NCBI GenBank assembly: GCA_947561395.2
Contig: OX387184.1
Coordinates: forward strand, 36,136,766-36,200,765
Source: Buxus sempervirens
Lineage: Eukaryota > Streptophyta > Magnoliopsida > Buxales > Buxaceae
Length of the DNA stretch: 64,000 nt
Reading direction: 5' to 3'
The notes beneath the pieces are model-generated. The model was not told the DNA's origin. It made no database searches and was given only the letters and a program-made list of their open reading frames with translations. The position numbers were made by a program, and so were the translations under genes. Shown piece after piece: positions 22,232-34,716 of this stretch. The number at the start of each line of letters is the position of its first letter. The first letter of the stretch is position 1.

Positions 22232-24408
22232 GTGGAGGCACATGAGGAGCATGAGCCTGAGCGTGTGGAGGATATCGAGGCTGACCATGAGGCACATGAG
22301 CTAATCGGAGGTATTATTTTCATTTGTGGTAGATCAGCATGTGTTCTGTTTGATTCTGGTGCTTCACATTCATTTATATCACCTGCTTGTGCACGACGGA
22401 TTGGTTTGTCACCCACTGAATTGGATATTGCATTGTCTATACACACACCTTTGGGAGAGTCTACTAGAGTTGAACATATGTATAGAGATTGCATGATTAG
22501 ATTGGGTAGATTGGAGTTGTCTGGTGATTTGATTGCCTTAGACATTGGAGGTTTTGACGTAATATTGGGGATGGATTGGTTATGTAGACACCATGTGACT
22601 TTGGATTGCTATGCGGGGACGGTGATAGTTAGAGGGCCAGATCTAACCACTCATTGTTTCAAATGTGAAGGGTTGAAGTCACGAATTAGTCTGGTAGCAT
22701 CTGTGATAGTAGAAGAGTTTAGGAGTGACACCCTTGTCATCTCCGATGTACCTGTAGTTCAGGAGTTTGTTGATGTGTTTCCAGAGGATTTACCTGGATT
22801 ACCACCTGCTAGAAGAGTAGAGTTCAGGATCCAGTTGATGCCTGGTACGGCTCCAGTTTCAAAGCCACCCTATCGGCTTGAGAAACCAAAACAGGATGAA
22901 CTGAAGAAGCAGCTAGATGAGCTTCAGGAGAAGGGATTCATTAGACCGAGTGTGTCGCCATGGGGCGCACCAGTTCTGTTTGTGCAGAAGAAAGATGGTA
23001 GTATGAGGATGTGTATTGATTATAGGCAACTGAATCAAGTGACAGTGAAGAACAAGTATCCGTTGCCTAGGATTGATGACCTGTTTGACCAGTTAGGAGG
23101 TGCATCTTGGTTCTCCAAGATAGACTTTAGGTCGGGCTACCATCAGTTGAGAGTGGCAGAGGAGGACATAGAGAGACAGCTTTCCGTACACACTATGGGC
23201 ATTATGAGTTCTTGGTTATGCCTTTTGGGCTGACCAATGCCCGAGCTATTTTCAAGGACCTCATGAATAGGATTTTTCATGCATACTTGGACAGTTTTGT
23301 AGTGGTGTTCATTGATGACATCCTGGCATATTCTAAGACCTGAGAGGCACATGTTGGGCATTTGAAAGCAGTATTGCACACTTTGAGAGACCACGGGCTG
23401 TATGGGAAATTCAACAAGTGTCAGTTTTGGCTGAGACAGATTTCATTTTTAGGTCATGTTATCTCAGGAGAGGGTATATCTGTGGACCCTGAGAAGGTTA
23501 AGGCAGTGGTAGAATGGCCTAAACTCACTACAGTGACAAAGGTCAGGAGTTTCCTTGGTATGGCAGGGTACTATTGGAGATTCATCGTAGGATTTTCTTG
23601 TATAGCTGCACCTTTGTCTAATCTAACCAAGAAGGCAGTGAAATTCCAATGGGATGAGAAGTGTGAGCAGAGTTTCCAGGAGTTGAAGCAGAGGTTGACT
23701 ACTGCCCCAGTTTTGATTGTGCCATCCATGGATGAGGCATTTGCAGTATATTGTGATGCTTCTAGGATCGGCTTGGGATGTGTTTTGATGTAGCAGAGCA
23801 GAGTTGTAGTGTATGCTTTGAGATTGTTGAGGCCGCATGAGAAGAACTACCCTACTCACGATCTAGTGTTAGCAGCCATAGTCTTCGCATTGAAGCTATG
23901 GAGGCATTATCTTTATGGGGTTGAGTTTGAGATATTCTCTTATCATAAGAGCTTGAGATATCTGTTTTCATAGAGAGACTTGAATATGAGGTAGCGTCAG
24001 TGGATGGATCTGCTTAAGGATTTCAAGTTTACGTTGCAATACCACCCTGGTAAAGCAAACGTAGTGGCCGATGCTTTGAGCAGAAAAAGTGTAGTTGAGG
24101 ATCAGGTAGCCACTTTAGCAGCTTTTATGATGAGCTAGTGTAGATTGGTGGATTCAGTCAGAGATTGGCAGGGAGAGTTTAGCATGCCACAGGATGGAGT
24201 GATCAGAGTTGACCGTGTTCAGATTGAGCCAGATTTGGTTCAGTTGATTTGGGAGAGACAGTTGACTGACCCACAGTTGATTCAGACTAGGGAGATGATG
24301 AGTAGAGGATCTGAGGCAGCTGCAGATTTTTCAGATAGAGATGGGCTATTGAGATATAGAAGCCGTATTTGTGTTCCAGCTGACGAGGAAATTAAGGAGA
24401 AGATATTG
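22232..24408 (+). pseudogene. pol: Tekay protease, reverse transcriptase, RNase H and start of integrase
   Basis: The protease site is [12 protein letters not shown] (about 22350). RT motifs follow in order: [33 protein letters not shown], then, after a one-base frameshift near 23178, FGLTNA and the catalytic FIDD (23308-23319). RNase H shows YCDASRIGLGCVLM and ends with HPGKANVVADALSRK (about 24045-24090). TAG stops at 23791, 23971, 23992 and 24136 occur where relatives have Gln or a similar codon, and TGA at 23341 probably replaces CGA. At 24408 a family A LTR interrupts the integrase N-terminus within KEKIL. Reverse transcription is the family function; this copy is inactive. Confidence 0.92.
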
Positions 24409-26197
24409 TGTAGACACCCCAAATTGCACTACAAAATGAGAAAATAATGAAAACATTAATTGGAAGTTAAAACAGGCCAAAAGGGCATGAAAATCAATAA
24501 TTAGAGCCTGGACCGTATTATCACTACGGGCTAAGCGCGCCCGAATTTTATATACGGGCACGCAGCGCCCGTAATACATATACGGACACCTTTGGACCGT
24601 AAATCATTTACGGGCACATTAGACTCGTGCGAGTTCTGTTCTTCTCTCGATTTCTGAGCCTTATCTTTAGTCCAATATCCATTTAAATGAGCAAATTATA
24701 TATTTTATTTGTGCGAAATATCTTTGTGGATAAAGGATGGGCATTATCTTGTGTTTAACTCAAACTAAACTCTATCTTGCCAAACCTTGGACCAACCATA
24801 CCCTTGGGTTTGCCTATAAATAGAGGGTCTTTCCTCAAGCAAAAGGCCACGAAAATTTGAAGTCTAAGAAGCTCCAAGAGAAGAGAGGAATCCCTGCTGC
24901 CTTGCTTGCTCAATCCAGGTAAGTCCCTTTTCCCTTTTATTTTCTGTCTTCAATTCTAGAAGTAATAGGATCTTCTATATTGCTGTAGAATAAGGCCATC
25001 TTTTGTATTTGTATTCCTAAACTTGTCTCTAAGTACCTCAAGAGTCTCTCTAGCAGTAAAACATGAAGAGAGAGCTAAGGGAAAAGAGAACAGGTGGATC
25101 CCTAGAATAGAACCCCATATCTGTTTTTCTCCTTTTTTCTAGAATAAGGCCTTTGATTGTGTTTGTGTACCCAAACCTATCTCCAAGTACCTCAAGAATC
25201 CTCTCTAGCCGTAAAACGTGAAGAGAGAGCTAGGGGAAAAGAGAACAGGTGGATCCGTAGGGTAGACCCCCATATGCTCTAATTTGTGAGATGTGGCTGC
25301 TTTAAACATCTTGATCATGTTTTAATGGTTTTTATGATGAATCTGAATGACTACATGAATCCATGATGTTTATAGCATGAGATCCCCACTTTTTTATAAA
25401 ATTTGGATTTTTGCCACTTTTGCACCTGCAGCACTGTTTTTGTGATTTTAGGCTAAGATCTTGGATTTATCACGATCAATATGGTAGATCTGGATCCAGA
25501 AGCCTAAAAATAAATTCTAGGGTTTCATAATGTGGTTTTTAAATTGTTTTTCATTATTGAGAGAAGACCCTACGGTCTAAGTTCTCCCCTTTTGATGTTC
25601 TTCATCAACGTGGGTATTTTTGGTTTTTTGATTTAATGTGAAATTTGGGCTATATCTATGTCCTGGACTATTCGAGTTCAATTTGGAAATATTTTATAAA
25701 AATCATATTTTTCTAGATTTCTAGAATTTGACTTGAAGCCAGATTTTTGAAGATTTCACTTTAAATTGATTTTATCTGATTTTATCTCAATTTTATTTTT
25801 ATCATGAAACCCTAGGAATGGTATGATCATATTTGAAAGTTCTGGATCAATCAGGCTATTCATATGAAAAAACCATATATTTTGTCTTTTTTGTGATCTT
25901 TCCTAATTTTATAGCAAGCTTTTTCCTTTATTTTAACATGAACAATACCTGGCAACTACTTTGTGTGGATGAATAGGGGTGCCTAACACCTTCCCCTGTT
26001 CATAACCTAATCCCCTTACCTATCTCTGGTTGTTTTTTTTTAGGAGGGTTATTTTTTAACCTAAAATTGCCTTTTGTGCTTATTTAATATTTTGGTGTCC
26101 ATTCATACCTAAATTGAATGGTGGCGACTCTTTGTTTTATTCAATCCCGTGTGATGATAGAAGAAGTCATGGATTTTATTTTTTCCCATGTCTCACA
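24409..26197 (+). mobile_element. Solo LTR, family A, inserted in the Tekay integrase
   Basis: The copy begins TGTAGACACC and ends TCTCACA, 1789 bp, with no internal region. Flanks are TATTG (24404-24408) and TATTA (26198-26202), a 5-bp duplication with one mismatch. Removing the LTR and one flank restores the integrase reading frame. Confidence 0.92.
24815..24822 (+). promoter_or_regulatory. TATA box of the solo family A LTR
   Basis: TATAAATA lies about 406 bases from the LTR start, matching the site at 5401 in the other copy. Confidence 0.6.
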
Positions 26198-27507
26198 TAT
26201 TAACAGAGGGTCATAGATCGAGGTATGCAGTTCACCCAGGAAGTACAAAGATGTACAAGAATTTGAAAGAAATATATTGGTGGTCAGGAATGAAGAAAGA
26301 GATTGCAGAGTATGTGGCTAAATGTTTGACATGCCAGCAAGTGAAGGCTGAACATCGGAAGCCACCTGGCTTACTTCAGTCACTTCCTATTCTAGAATGG
26401 AAGTGGGAACATGTGACCATGGATTTTGTATCTGGGTTACCATTGATAGCAAGGAAGGAAGATGCTATTTGGGTTGTTGTGGATAGACTGACTAAGTCAG
26501 CACATTTCTTGCCTATTAGAACTACACAGCAGTTGAAGTCCTTAGCTGAGCTATATGTCAAGGAGATAGTGAGACTTCATGGAGTACCAGTTTCCATAGT
26601 GTCTGACAGAAATGCACGATTCACGTCACGTTTTTGGCTTGCATTTCAGGCAACCTTAGGCACTAAGCTTAATTTCAGCACCAGCTATCATCCTCAGACA
26701 GATGGACAATCTGAGCGTACCATTTAGACGTTGGAAGATATGCTGAGATGTTGTGTTATGGATTGGGGAGGCAGTTCGAATCAGCACCTACCATTGGTGG
26801 AGTTTGCCTATAATAATAGCTATCAGGCGAGTATTCAAATGGCACCATTTGAGGCACTTTATGGCAGACCGTGTAGATCCCCAGTGTGCTGGGTGGAAGT
26901 TGGAGAAAGACAACTTATTGGGCCGCAGATTGTACAGGATAGTATTGAGAAGGTAAATCAGATTAGGCAGAATATGCTTACAGCCTAGAGTCGTCAGAAG
27001 AGCTATGCAGATACTAGAAGGAGAGATTTGCATTTCGAGGTTGGAGATTTTGTATTTCTGAAGATATCGCCATCTCGTGGGATTAAGAGATTTGGAAAGA
27101 AAGGCAAGTTGGCTCCATGATATATAGGTCCATTTGAAATTAAGAGTACAGTGGGACCAGTGGCATACAAATTAGATTTGCCTACACAGCTGGAAGGAGT
27201 TCATGACGTATTCCATGTTTCTATGTTGAGGAAGTACGTGCATGACCCTACTCATATCATTCAGCATGAACCACTGGTAATGCGAGGAGACTTGACTTAT
27301 GAGGAACATCTAGTTGAGATTTTGGATAGGAAGGAGCAAGTTCTTTGTACTAAAGTGATTCCACTTGTAGAAGTACTTTGGCAGAACCACACAGTTGAGG
27401 AAGCTACTTGGGAATTGGAATCGGAAATTCAGAGAAAGTATCCTCACCTATTTCCAGAATCACAAGGTAAATTTCGAGGACGAAATTTTTCTTTTAGGAG
27501 AGGAGGA
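26198..27507 (+). pseudogene. pol: Tekay integrase with chromodomain-like C-terminus
   Basis: The zinc-binding region is split by the solo LTR; its right half reads [15 protein letters not shown] and [13 protein letters not shown]. The catalytic triad is visible as Asp in TMDFVSGLP, Asp in IVSDRNARF and Glu in GQSERTI. TAG stops at 26725 and 26986 and TGA near 27118 interrupt it. The tail [20 protein letters not shown] through [19 protein letters not shown] is the chromovirus C-terminal module (chromodomain group without the usual aromatic cage), thought to guide integration to silent chromatin. The frame ends just before or within the 3' LTR. Confidence 0.92.
27494..27507 (+). other. Polypurine tract of the Tekay element
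   Basis: TTAGGAGAGGAGGA directly precedes the 3' LTR start TGTAAAACCC at 27508. Confidence 0.8.
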
Positions 27508-29875
27508 TGTAAAACCCTGAATTTTCCTTAAATAATATAATAAATTAATAAATAATATCTTTAGAAATTTTAATTGATGGAAAGATTTTATTAATATAGG
27601 GGATGATATAATTAGTGGAGATCCAGAGTTGGACGCAGATCCGACCGTCCGATTATGAGATATCGAGGTATGATTCATATTTTAAGTTGATGTGTTTTGA
27701 TTGGGCAGTGTGTATAGGAAAGTTTGTAAGTGAGCTACGTGGGATCAAGGGATATATATATTAGTTTAATACCCTAATCGCATACCATTGGAATACTCGT
27801 TCGTATTCTACAGCCGCAAGCGACAAACGTGAACGACTGTGTTACCGGGAGAGAAGAAGAAGAAGAGGAAGAAGGAAGGGCGTTGGCTTGTGTTTTTCAT
27901 CACCTAGGGAGTATCTCGCATCTATGAGTACTGCTGGTTAGAGAAGAGAAGGAGAAACAACCGTAGACAGAGGTAGGTGACACTGTTTTACGTTCGTTTT
28001 TGTATTTACGTTCGTTTAATCTCCAAAGCATGTTTTTATCTGATATATTCATGTATTTAGTTTGATAACAATGTTATAAGTATGTTAGAATCATATTGGA
28101 CGAGAAAAATCACATTTTTAAACTGTTTCTGTTCGATTTCGAGTGACCACCGACCTCGACTGTGCTCGGCGATCCTTGGCACTCTTCGGCACTAGTTAAA
28201 AATTTTAGACTGCCTGAGATCACGAGACGACTTATCGTCGGCGATCGAAATTGCACTACCGCTGACCTTAGACCGCTGGGGCGATCCTAGGCGCTCTGTG
28301 AAGAAATTTCAAATTTTCGTAATTTCGAACCTGATTCAATTCCAAACTATTTTTAGTAAATTTAGATGATTAAGTAAGATGTTTTAAGACCAAAATAAAT
28401 TATCTAATTCACTGTTTTTACAGAAAAATAAATTAGGAAAATATTTAGGATATTAGTTGCCAAACTTTGAACGTAATTGAGAAATCTAGTTTTTGGAACA
28501 CTTAACTATTATTTAATTACCAGAATATCTCTAAATTACACTATGATTCAGATAATCACATAAAGAGAATTCAGAACTCAGATAACCCAAAATATTGAAG
28601 TAATTGACAGATTTAACCTTTATATGCCGCTAGGCACCAACCCTTATAGAAATATTATACTTTAGGGAATTTTTGGAGTCTAGTGGGCATAGCTGGTTAT
28701 GGATCCATAGTTGTTGCTAGATAGCTGAGGGATATGTCATTTGGGTTGAGTTTCTCCCTTGTGTGAACGTGCTTCCTTTGCAAGTTAGTTTGTTTGGGAA
28801 GGTCCTATGTCTAGAGGGACACCTCGGTGAGCTGCTGGTGATTCCCTGTACATGTGGATAAGCGACCATCTCCATGCATTGATTCTGGTGCTGCATGCTG
28901 GTGGTACATGCCAACTCTGATGGGTACGTGTGCAATAAGTCAGTGACTACGGCTCTTGTCTAAGCTGCGCTGCATGGGACATGAGTATCATTAGTAGCAT
29001 TGCTCCTAAGACGCATGGTGGTATAGCGATTGGTCGAGAGTCATCTCAAAAAGTTTATCTATCTTTGTGAGCCCTAGAATGACACTAAAATCACAAACAC
29101 TTGTTATTACTATTGTATACATGCTGGAGGCATGTGATTGAGATATTGGTCGGATGTGACTGTTTAGTGCATCCTAGCAAAGTATGGATTAGGATATTGA
29201 TTCTGATATTGGATTCTTATAATAGAACTTGCTGAAATTCATATTTAGAACTGTTTAACTATACTGTTTTGTATTCATGATCGATATGAATGATTATACA
29301 AGCCTGCTTAGTCGAGATTGCTTAATCATGCATGAACTGTTATTTTACTTATATTAACTGTTTAATCATGCATGTGTTACCTACTGGGATATTCGTATCT
29401 CACCCTACTTTTATTTCATTTTTCAGCTGATACGCAAGAGAGGGATCCTAGTATTGATTTCCAGGGAGAGATAGCTGATTATTCTCCGGAGGAGTACTAT
29501 TATCCGGATATTGTTGAGGTGGAGGATTGATATAGACTTAGTTATTTTTTATTAGACTATTATTCATTTGGTTTGAAGTATTAGAGAGATAGTGACCCTT
29601 TTATTTTACCAGACTTTCATATTGAGATTGATGGTTAATTATATTAGATTTTGAGGATTTTAGACTATACTTCCGCACATACTTGTTCCGCACTCTGATA
29701 GTTAATTAATTGAATGGATTATTTAATTCTCTTGTTTGGTATATTCTTGATGATTATTTGATATGGGCCAATAACACCTTGGATTTGGTTGTTGAACTGA
29801 ATTCGGGTTGTTACAGTAGCGAACCGAGTTCGGGTTGGGTGCTGGTTTGCACTGACCCGGGTTCGGGGCGTTACA
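27508..29875 (+). repeat. 3' LTR of the Tekay element
   Basis: 2368 bp, beginning TGTAAAACCCTGAATTTTCC and ending GGGGCGTTACA, followed by the target duplication ATACT. It shares the conserved block TACTGGGATATTCGTATCTC (about 29382) with the other family D LTRs. Confidence 0.95.
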
Positions 29876-30224
29876 ATACTCTCTTGGAACTACCAATACC
29901 ACTTCTGTTACCATAGAAGGGTGACAATCCTCCGAATAGCATGGGAAGATGATGAAAATGATAAAATAACATGCACATGGTGACCCAAACATGGTATCAC
30001 AACATACTTGGAAACCAACATGCTCCAAATGAGCTAAAATTTATATATGTTAAACAAAAGTTGGTGGGGAGACATACCTTGAAGTCGGAATCCTCTTTGG
30101 AGGTGTGCTTGAGGCTTCTTGTGGCACCACAACTCCTGGACAGCACCTCCTCCTCTCCAAACACTCTTCAAGATCTCCTCCAAGTGATGGAAGTGAAGAA
30201 AAATGGTAGAGAAGGGGCTTGGGA

Positions 30225-33200
30225 TGTAACGCCCCGAATCCGGGTTACGTAATGGAACCGTAACTCGTACCCGAGGGTTAGATAACAAAACCACAGGATC
30301 TATATCAGAGTGTAAGAAACATGACATTTCATTTATTTCATCAAACACAATATCAGAGTTCGCTAAAATATCCCAATCACCAACACACAATTAATCGAAA
30401 GAATTACAATTCCAAAGTTACTCACTATCTCAAATGAAAATAGCAACTACAATATATCTCAAAAGTCACTCAACAAAGAAATCCTCTCCCCTATACTCGG
30501 GGTAATCTGCGTCTGGCTCAACCCCACGTGTATCGTCCTCACCAGGATCTGAAAACAAAACAAATCAAAACGGAATGAGATACGAATATCCCAGCAAGTA
30601 GCACATGCATGCACAAAACATTTATATTAGTTCTAAAAACATGCTTCAATAGTAAACCATACATCATTAACGATAACCAACATTTAAGAGTAATCCGTAT
30701 AATCCAATTACGACAAATATACCGATAAAGAGCAATCTCCACAATCAATTCATAACAGCGATTCATAAGTGAAAACATAAAACAAGTCCACGGTGGACTC
30801 ATGAAATAAGATTGCCCTTAACTAGGTAATGCCGAAGTTCACTATGCCACCTCCCGGCTTAGGTGCGAAGCCGAGTACACGATCATCATCTTATTGCGGG
30901 AGAACCCATCCAGTACAGTGATGAGTTGGCATGTACTAATCCAGTCACAGTCCAAGTACACGATAAAATGAGGGATAGCCGCAGCCAGCCGAGTACACGA
31001 TCAAGCCTCACCGAGTACACAGTGGAAATGCGTGCGTGAACAACTCATTACGACTAGCAAAGAAAACAATCTATTCCACTACCTAGCTCTTAACTTGACA
31101 AATGTGGATCCACACCGAGCTATGCCATCTAAACTCGAGCTAAAGCCAAAAACAAAAATCTCATTAATATCGAAGGGTTCCAAACCCAAAACATGCTATC
31201 TCGAGCACACATCCATCTCTGAGTACACAGAGGAACCAACCCCAAGTACATGGGCATCCCCGAGTACACGGAGGTAAGGTAACCATCCAACCATCTAGAT
31301 TCACAAGAACATCCTCCAATTGTATGAAAGATCCCAAAAATCAGATTTGTCCATAACAAATTAGTTTAGAAAGTCCTTTCCAACATAGAGCTGAAAATCC
31401 TCTTTTATAGTCAAAATTTGGTAAAACTGTCAAAACACGGTTAAACCGGCAAATCTGCATATAGATATCAAATTTTAGTAATAATATTAAATTCAGACTT
31501 GTCGCCTTTATTTTATACTCACCAGAAACTTTTCCCCATAGAATTTACACTAACTCACCTTTATTTAATCTAATATTCTCAACTCTTTCTTTAACTCTTT
31601 TACTTCATATAACCCTCTTTAATATTTTCATTTCAGCATTTATTATTGTACTCCAATCCTTTTTATCATTTATAAAGTATCCTTAGAGGATATTACCTAA
31701 TATGTTTACAAAAGGAACCATATAGAGACTATACATAGGTTCAGATTTCTTTATAATCTCCAACTCATTTCTCACCACATTTTTCTGATTTCCTTACTTT
31801 ATACTTTAATATAAACCCAGGTTCAGCACTTATATCTCACTCCAACTTCCTTTCTACATCTCCCATTTATCATGTGGATAATACCTCCATACATGTACTG
31901 AAAACCCAAGTTATAGTTGCTGGAAAATATCAGAACTTATAAAATACTCACTCTTATTTACCTAGATAAGTTGCTGATTTTTATATTAGTACCTAAAGAA
32001 TTTCTCAGACCAACCTCTCTTATTTTCCAGAAATCCTTTAATTACTCTTGGTTAGATTCCCAAAGGTTTTTCCCCTTGCTAGAATTAAGAATTTGGGTTT
32101 GAATCACCCTAAGCTTGAGCTGGGCGCCAGGTCAGCAATCCTAGGCGCTCTCTCTATTTTTCCAGATTCAAGTATAGCTGTGGAAATTTGATTAAGACTG
32201 ATCTATTTTGTGGTAATCCAACTATTTTTGGTAATATTCTAACTCCCTAAACATGCCTTTATAAATCACTTGAATTTAATTAAGAACCTATTGTAAAGCC
32301 ATCTACCTTAGCCACTTCTATCATTCTTTAAGCATAAATTTCCATAACCAAAACCTGATTCACTCTACCTATGGGTTTTACCTTAAAGACCTTGATTTAC
32401 CTATGATTAAATTCCATACTCAAAACCATAAAGTAAACCTAACCTAAGACTGAAATACCTTTCTTTACTAATCAAAAATCTCCATGATCGCATGGTTATA
32501 TTGATCATATCACTTAGACTAACCTTCTGTCGTGCATTCGAACCAAATCCTAGAAGAACCTCTAATATAGGATAGAAGTTAAGTCTTTAGAGATCAAAGA
32601 CCTGCTGGGCGCTAACCTCTAAAAGAGGTGGGCGATCTCCAGCAATGCTGGGCGCCCTCTCTATGTGCCCAGATTTGATATAGCTAATGATCACAACATC
32701 AAATGGATTCTGATGTTTTGCATTCAACTCATTTCTAGGATAATTTTTAACACTAAGTGCATGCTTAAGACATTAGTACAAGTTGGTTTGATCGACCACA
32801 TTTTCAGTAACTGTTCCATGCTATTTTCCAAATTTCGAAAACTGAAATCCAGCCATCAATATCTTAGTTCTAACATGATTCATATATTAATTTGCCTACA
32901 GATCTTCTTCACCATAACAAAGCTTGCATGATTAACAATCAATCTAATCTGGAAATCAGGTGGAACTTCTAGCAGATATGGTTTGATATTGACGACAATA
33001 CTCAGCAGAACAGAGATCTGAAACATGCTCATTCCATCAACAATTTCCAATTAAAACCATGAAAACTCGATTAAGATTTGTGCTACTCACCTTCAGATGC
33101 AAATTCGAGTTGTTGAAGACTGCAAATCTACAGATTTGAGTTATGTAGTAGAGTTCCAATTCAACGCCCACTCCTCCTCTGAAATTTATCTCATTTGTTC

Positions 33201-33823
33201 AGACTTTTCAGATCTGGAACTTGATTTGAATCCTCACTAAAACTAGAACGAAAACTCAGGTTTAATGTTAACTTACATCCAACTTGATCTGAATTTGCAG
33301 AATTCGGATTGCTCATGACGAATTGAAGTTCTGCAGCAGCTCTCTTCTATACCGATAAACAGAGCATCACGATCAGATCACTCCTCTCTGATCACCTCAG
33401 CAATTCGGTTTCCAGCTCCTCAACCCTAGCTCCTGGATTTCCTTCTCTATGAGATCTCCAAGTTTGCTCGATCAAAACTCAGCAAAAAAAATCAGCGAGC
33501 CTGACTTTAGCTCCAATTTATAGTTGCCGCTCAAAGCATCACTTAAATCACGATCCGCTGAACCGCCACACTACCACATCTCCTACACCAGCAGGTGCTT
33601 TAATTAATAGTTCTTATTTGCCACCACATCTGATCAACTCATTTTGTTAAGAAAATTTTCATAAATTTCTCTCATACCTTTTTACTTAAATAACCCGACC
33701 AGCACAAGCAAACTTTCCGGTTTAAATCACTAACCTCCCTTCTCTGCAAAATAAATTAGTTAACATTAATTTAATCACTAGAATATTAATTCTTAAATTT
33801 TCCAGAAAATTAGGGATTTTACA
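30225..33823 (-). mobile_element. Solo LTR, family D, inserted in the C1 LTR
   Basis: The plus strand begins TGTAACGCCCCGAATCCGGG and ends GGGATTTTACA, so the copy is in minus orientation. It is 3599 bp and flanked by TGGGA at 30220-30224 and 33824-33828, a perfect duplication. The body is AT-rich and has no coding region. It shares family D landmarks (ATATCCC near 30585, the CCTAGGCGCT motif near 32140) with the Tekay LTR but is longer and diverged. Confidence 0.9.
30860..31280. repeat. Degenerate GAGTACAC repeat array in a family D LTR
   Basis: GAGTACAC or AAGTACA recurs at least eight times at irregular spacing, often as CCGAGTACACG. The array occupies the part of the LTR where other family D copies hold different repeats. 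Confidence 0.65.
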
Positions 33824-33989
33824 TGGGAGGGGTTTGATTTGAGTTTTGGGTGTTTTAGAAGCATTGAGAGGGTAGGGAAAGGGGGTACGAACAGGGTAGG
33901 GTAGGGGAAAAATTCTGGAAGCAGTCAACCCCAAGCCAAATGGCTGGGGTTCCTATTTATAGACAGAAAAAAGGTAACACTGATTTTTT

Positions 33990-34160
33990 AGTATAACCGA
34001 AATTCAATTTCGGTTATACTACAATTACTTGTAATCGAAATCCAATTTCGGTTACTTTTGCACTCGATTAACAATTAATTTCTGTCAGGTAAGGAATCAG
34101 AGAATCTGTCTGGCAATTTTTGATTTCACTTTATGAACCGAAATTGAATTCCGGTTATTC
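33990..34160. repeat. Palindrome cluster in the U3 part of the C1 LTR
   Basis: 33990-34020 is a perfect palindrome with 15-bp arms around one base, AGTATAACCGAAATT and its complement. Two imperfect versions follow at 34031-34055 and 34136-34160. The cluster lies upstream of the minus-strand TATA box near 33950. Confidence 0.85.
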
Positions 34161-34716
34161 TGCCAATATTTTTGATATTTACAGATTGCCCTTTAGATTT
34201 GACCGATTTGACACTGGAGATATTCGCAGATTGCCCCCTGCGCAATTTTGGTTTAATCCCTGAGATATTTTGTGGATTTTGGATATTTACTGATTGCCCC
34301 TCAAGATATTTTCCTGCGTTTCTCGCCACGTGTGCAGTTTCCGACGTTGCTGCCCGGAAACTTCCACTGCTCATATCTTCTTCATCCGGACTCTGGTTTG
34401 AGCAAACTTAGTTGCGTTAGAACCATATTGGAGTCCTCTATTCATTGAGGCAGGGTTAAGCAGCTGATTCTGGGTTTATCAGAAAGTCAATTTCTGCTCC
34501 CCCTCAAGTTTGACCGGCCTGTAAACCCTTCATTCGGACTTCGATTCCTGCAAACTCAGTTGTGTTGGAACCGTGTCGGGATCCTCCATCCATTGAAATA
34601 AAGCAAGGTGGCATTGACTTGATCAAAAAGTCAACTTTTGACCCCTCAGGTTTTGACTTTCCAGCTAGGGTTTGCAATTCTGGCACTTCCGGGGGTGCAA
34701 AAATGAGGTGCTTACA

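Larger units (their letters stand above)
18544..29875 (+). mobile_element. Complete Tekay/Del chromovirus with both LTRs
   Basis: The element has two family D LTRs (18544-20900 and 27508-29875), a primer site, gag, pol with integrase and chromodomain-like tail, a polypurine tract, and a perfect 5-bp duplication ATACT at 18539-18543 and 29876-29880. It is the only element in the window with both ends present. A solo family A LTR splits its integrase. The pol order PR-RT-RH-IN and the C-terminal LWRNH-type and ATWELE motifs place it in the Tekay (Del) clade of chromoviruses, which are usually enriched in heterochromatin. Stops and a frameshift make it defective. Confidence 0.93.
16552..34716 (-). 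repeat. 5' LTR of family B element C1, split by Tekay and a solo LTR
   Basis: The LTR pieces are 16552-18543, 29881-30224 and 33829-34716, about 3.2 kb in sum, like other family B LTRs. It carries the conserved TGATGGGGTGCAGGCGGACACC block near its plus-strand start and ends GAGGTGCTTACA at 34716. A minus-strand TATA box (CTATAAATAG) lies near 33950. The right flank at 34717 is a different family B LTR, so C1 inserted into that LTR. Confidence 0.82.
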
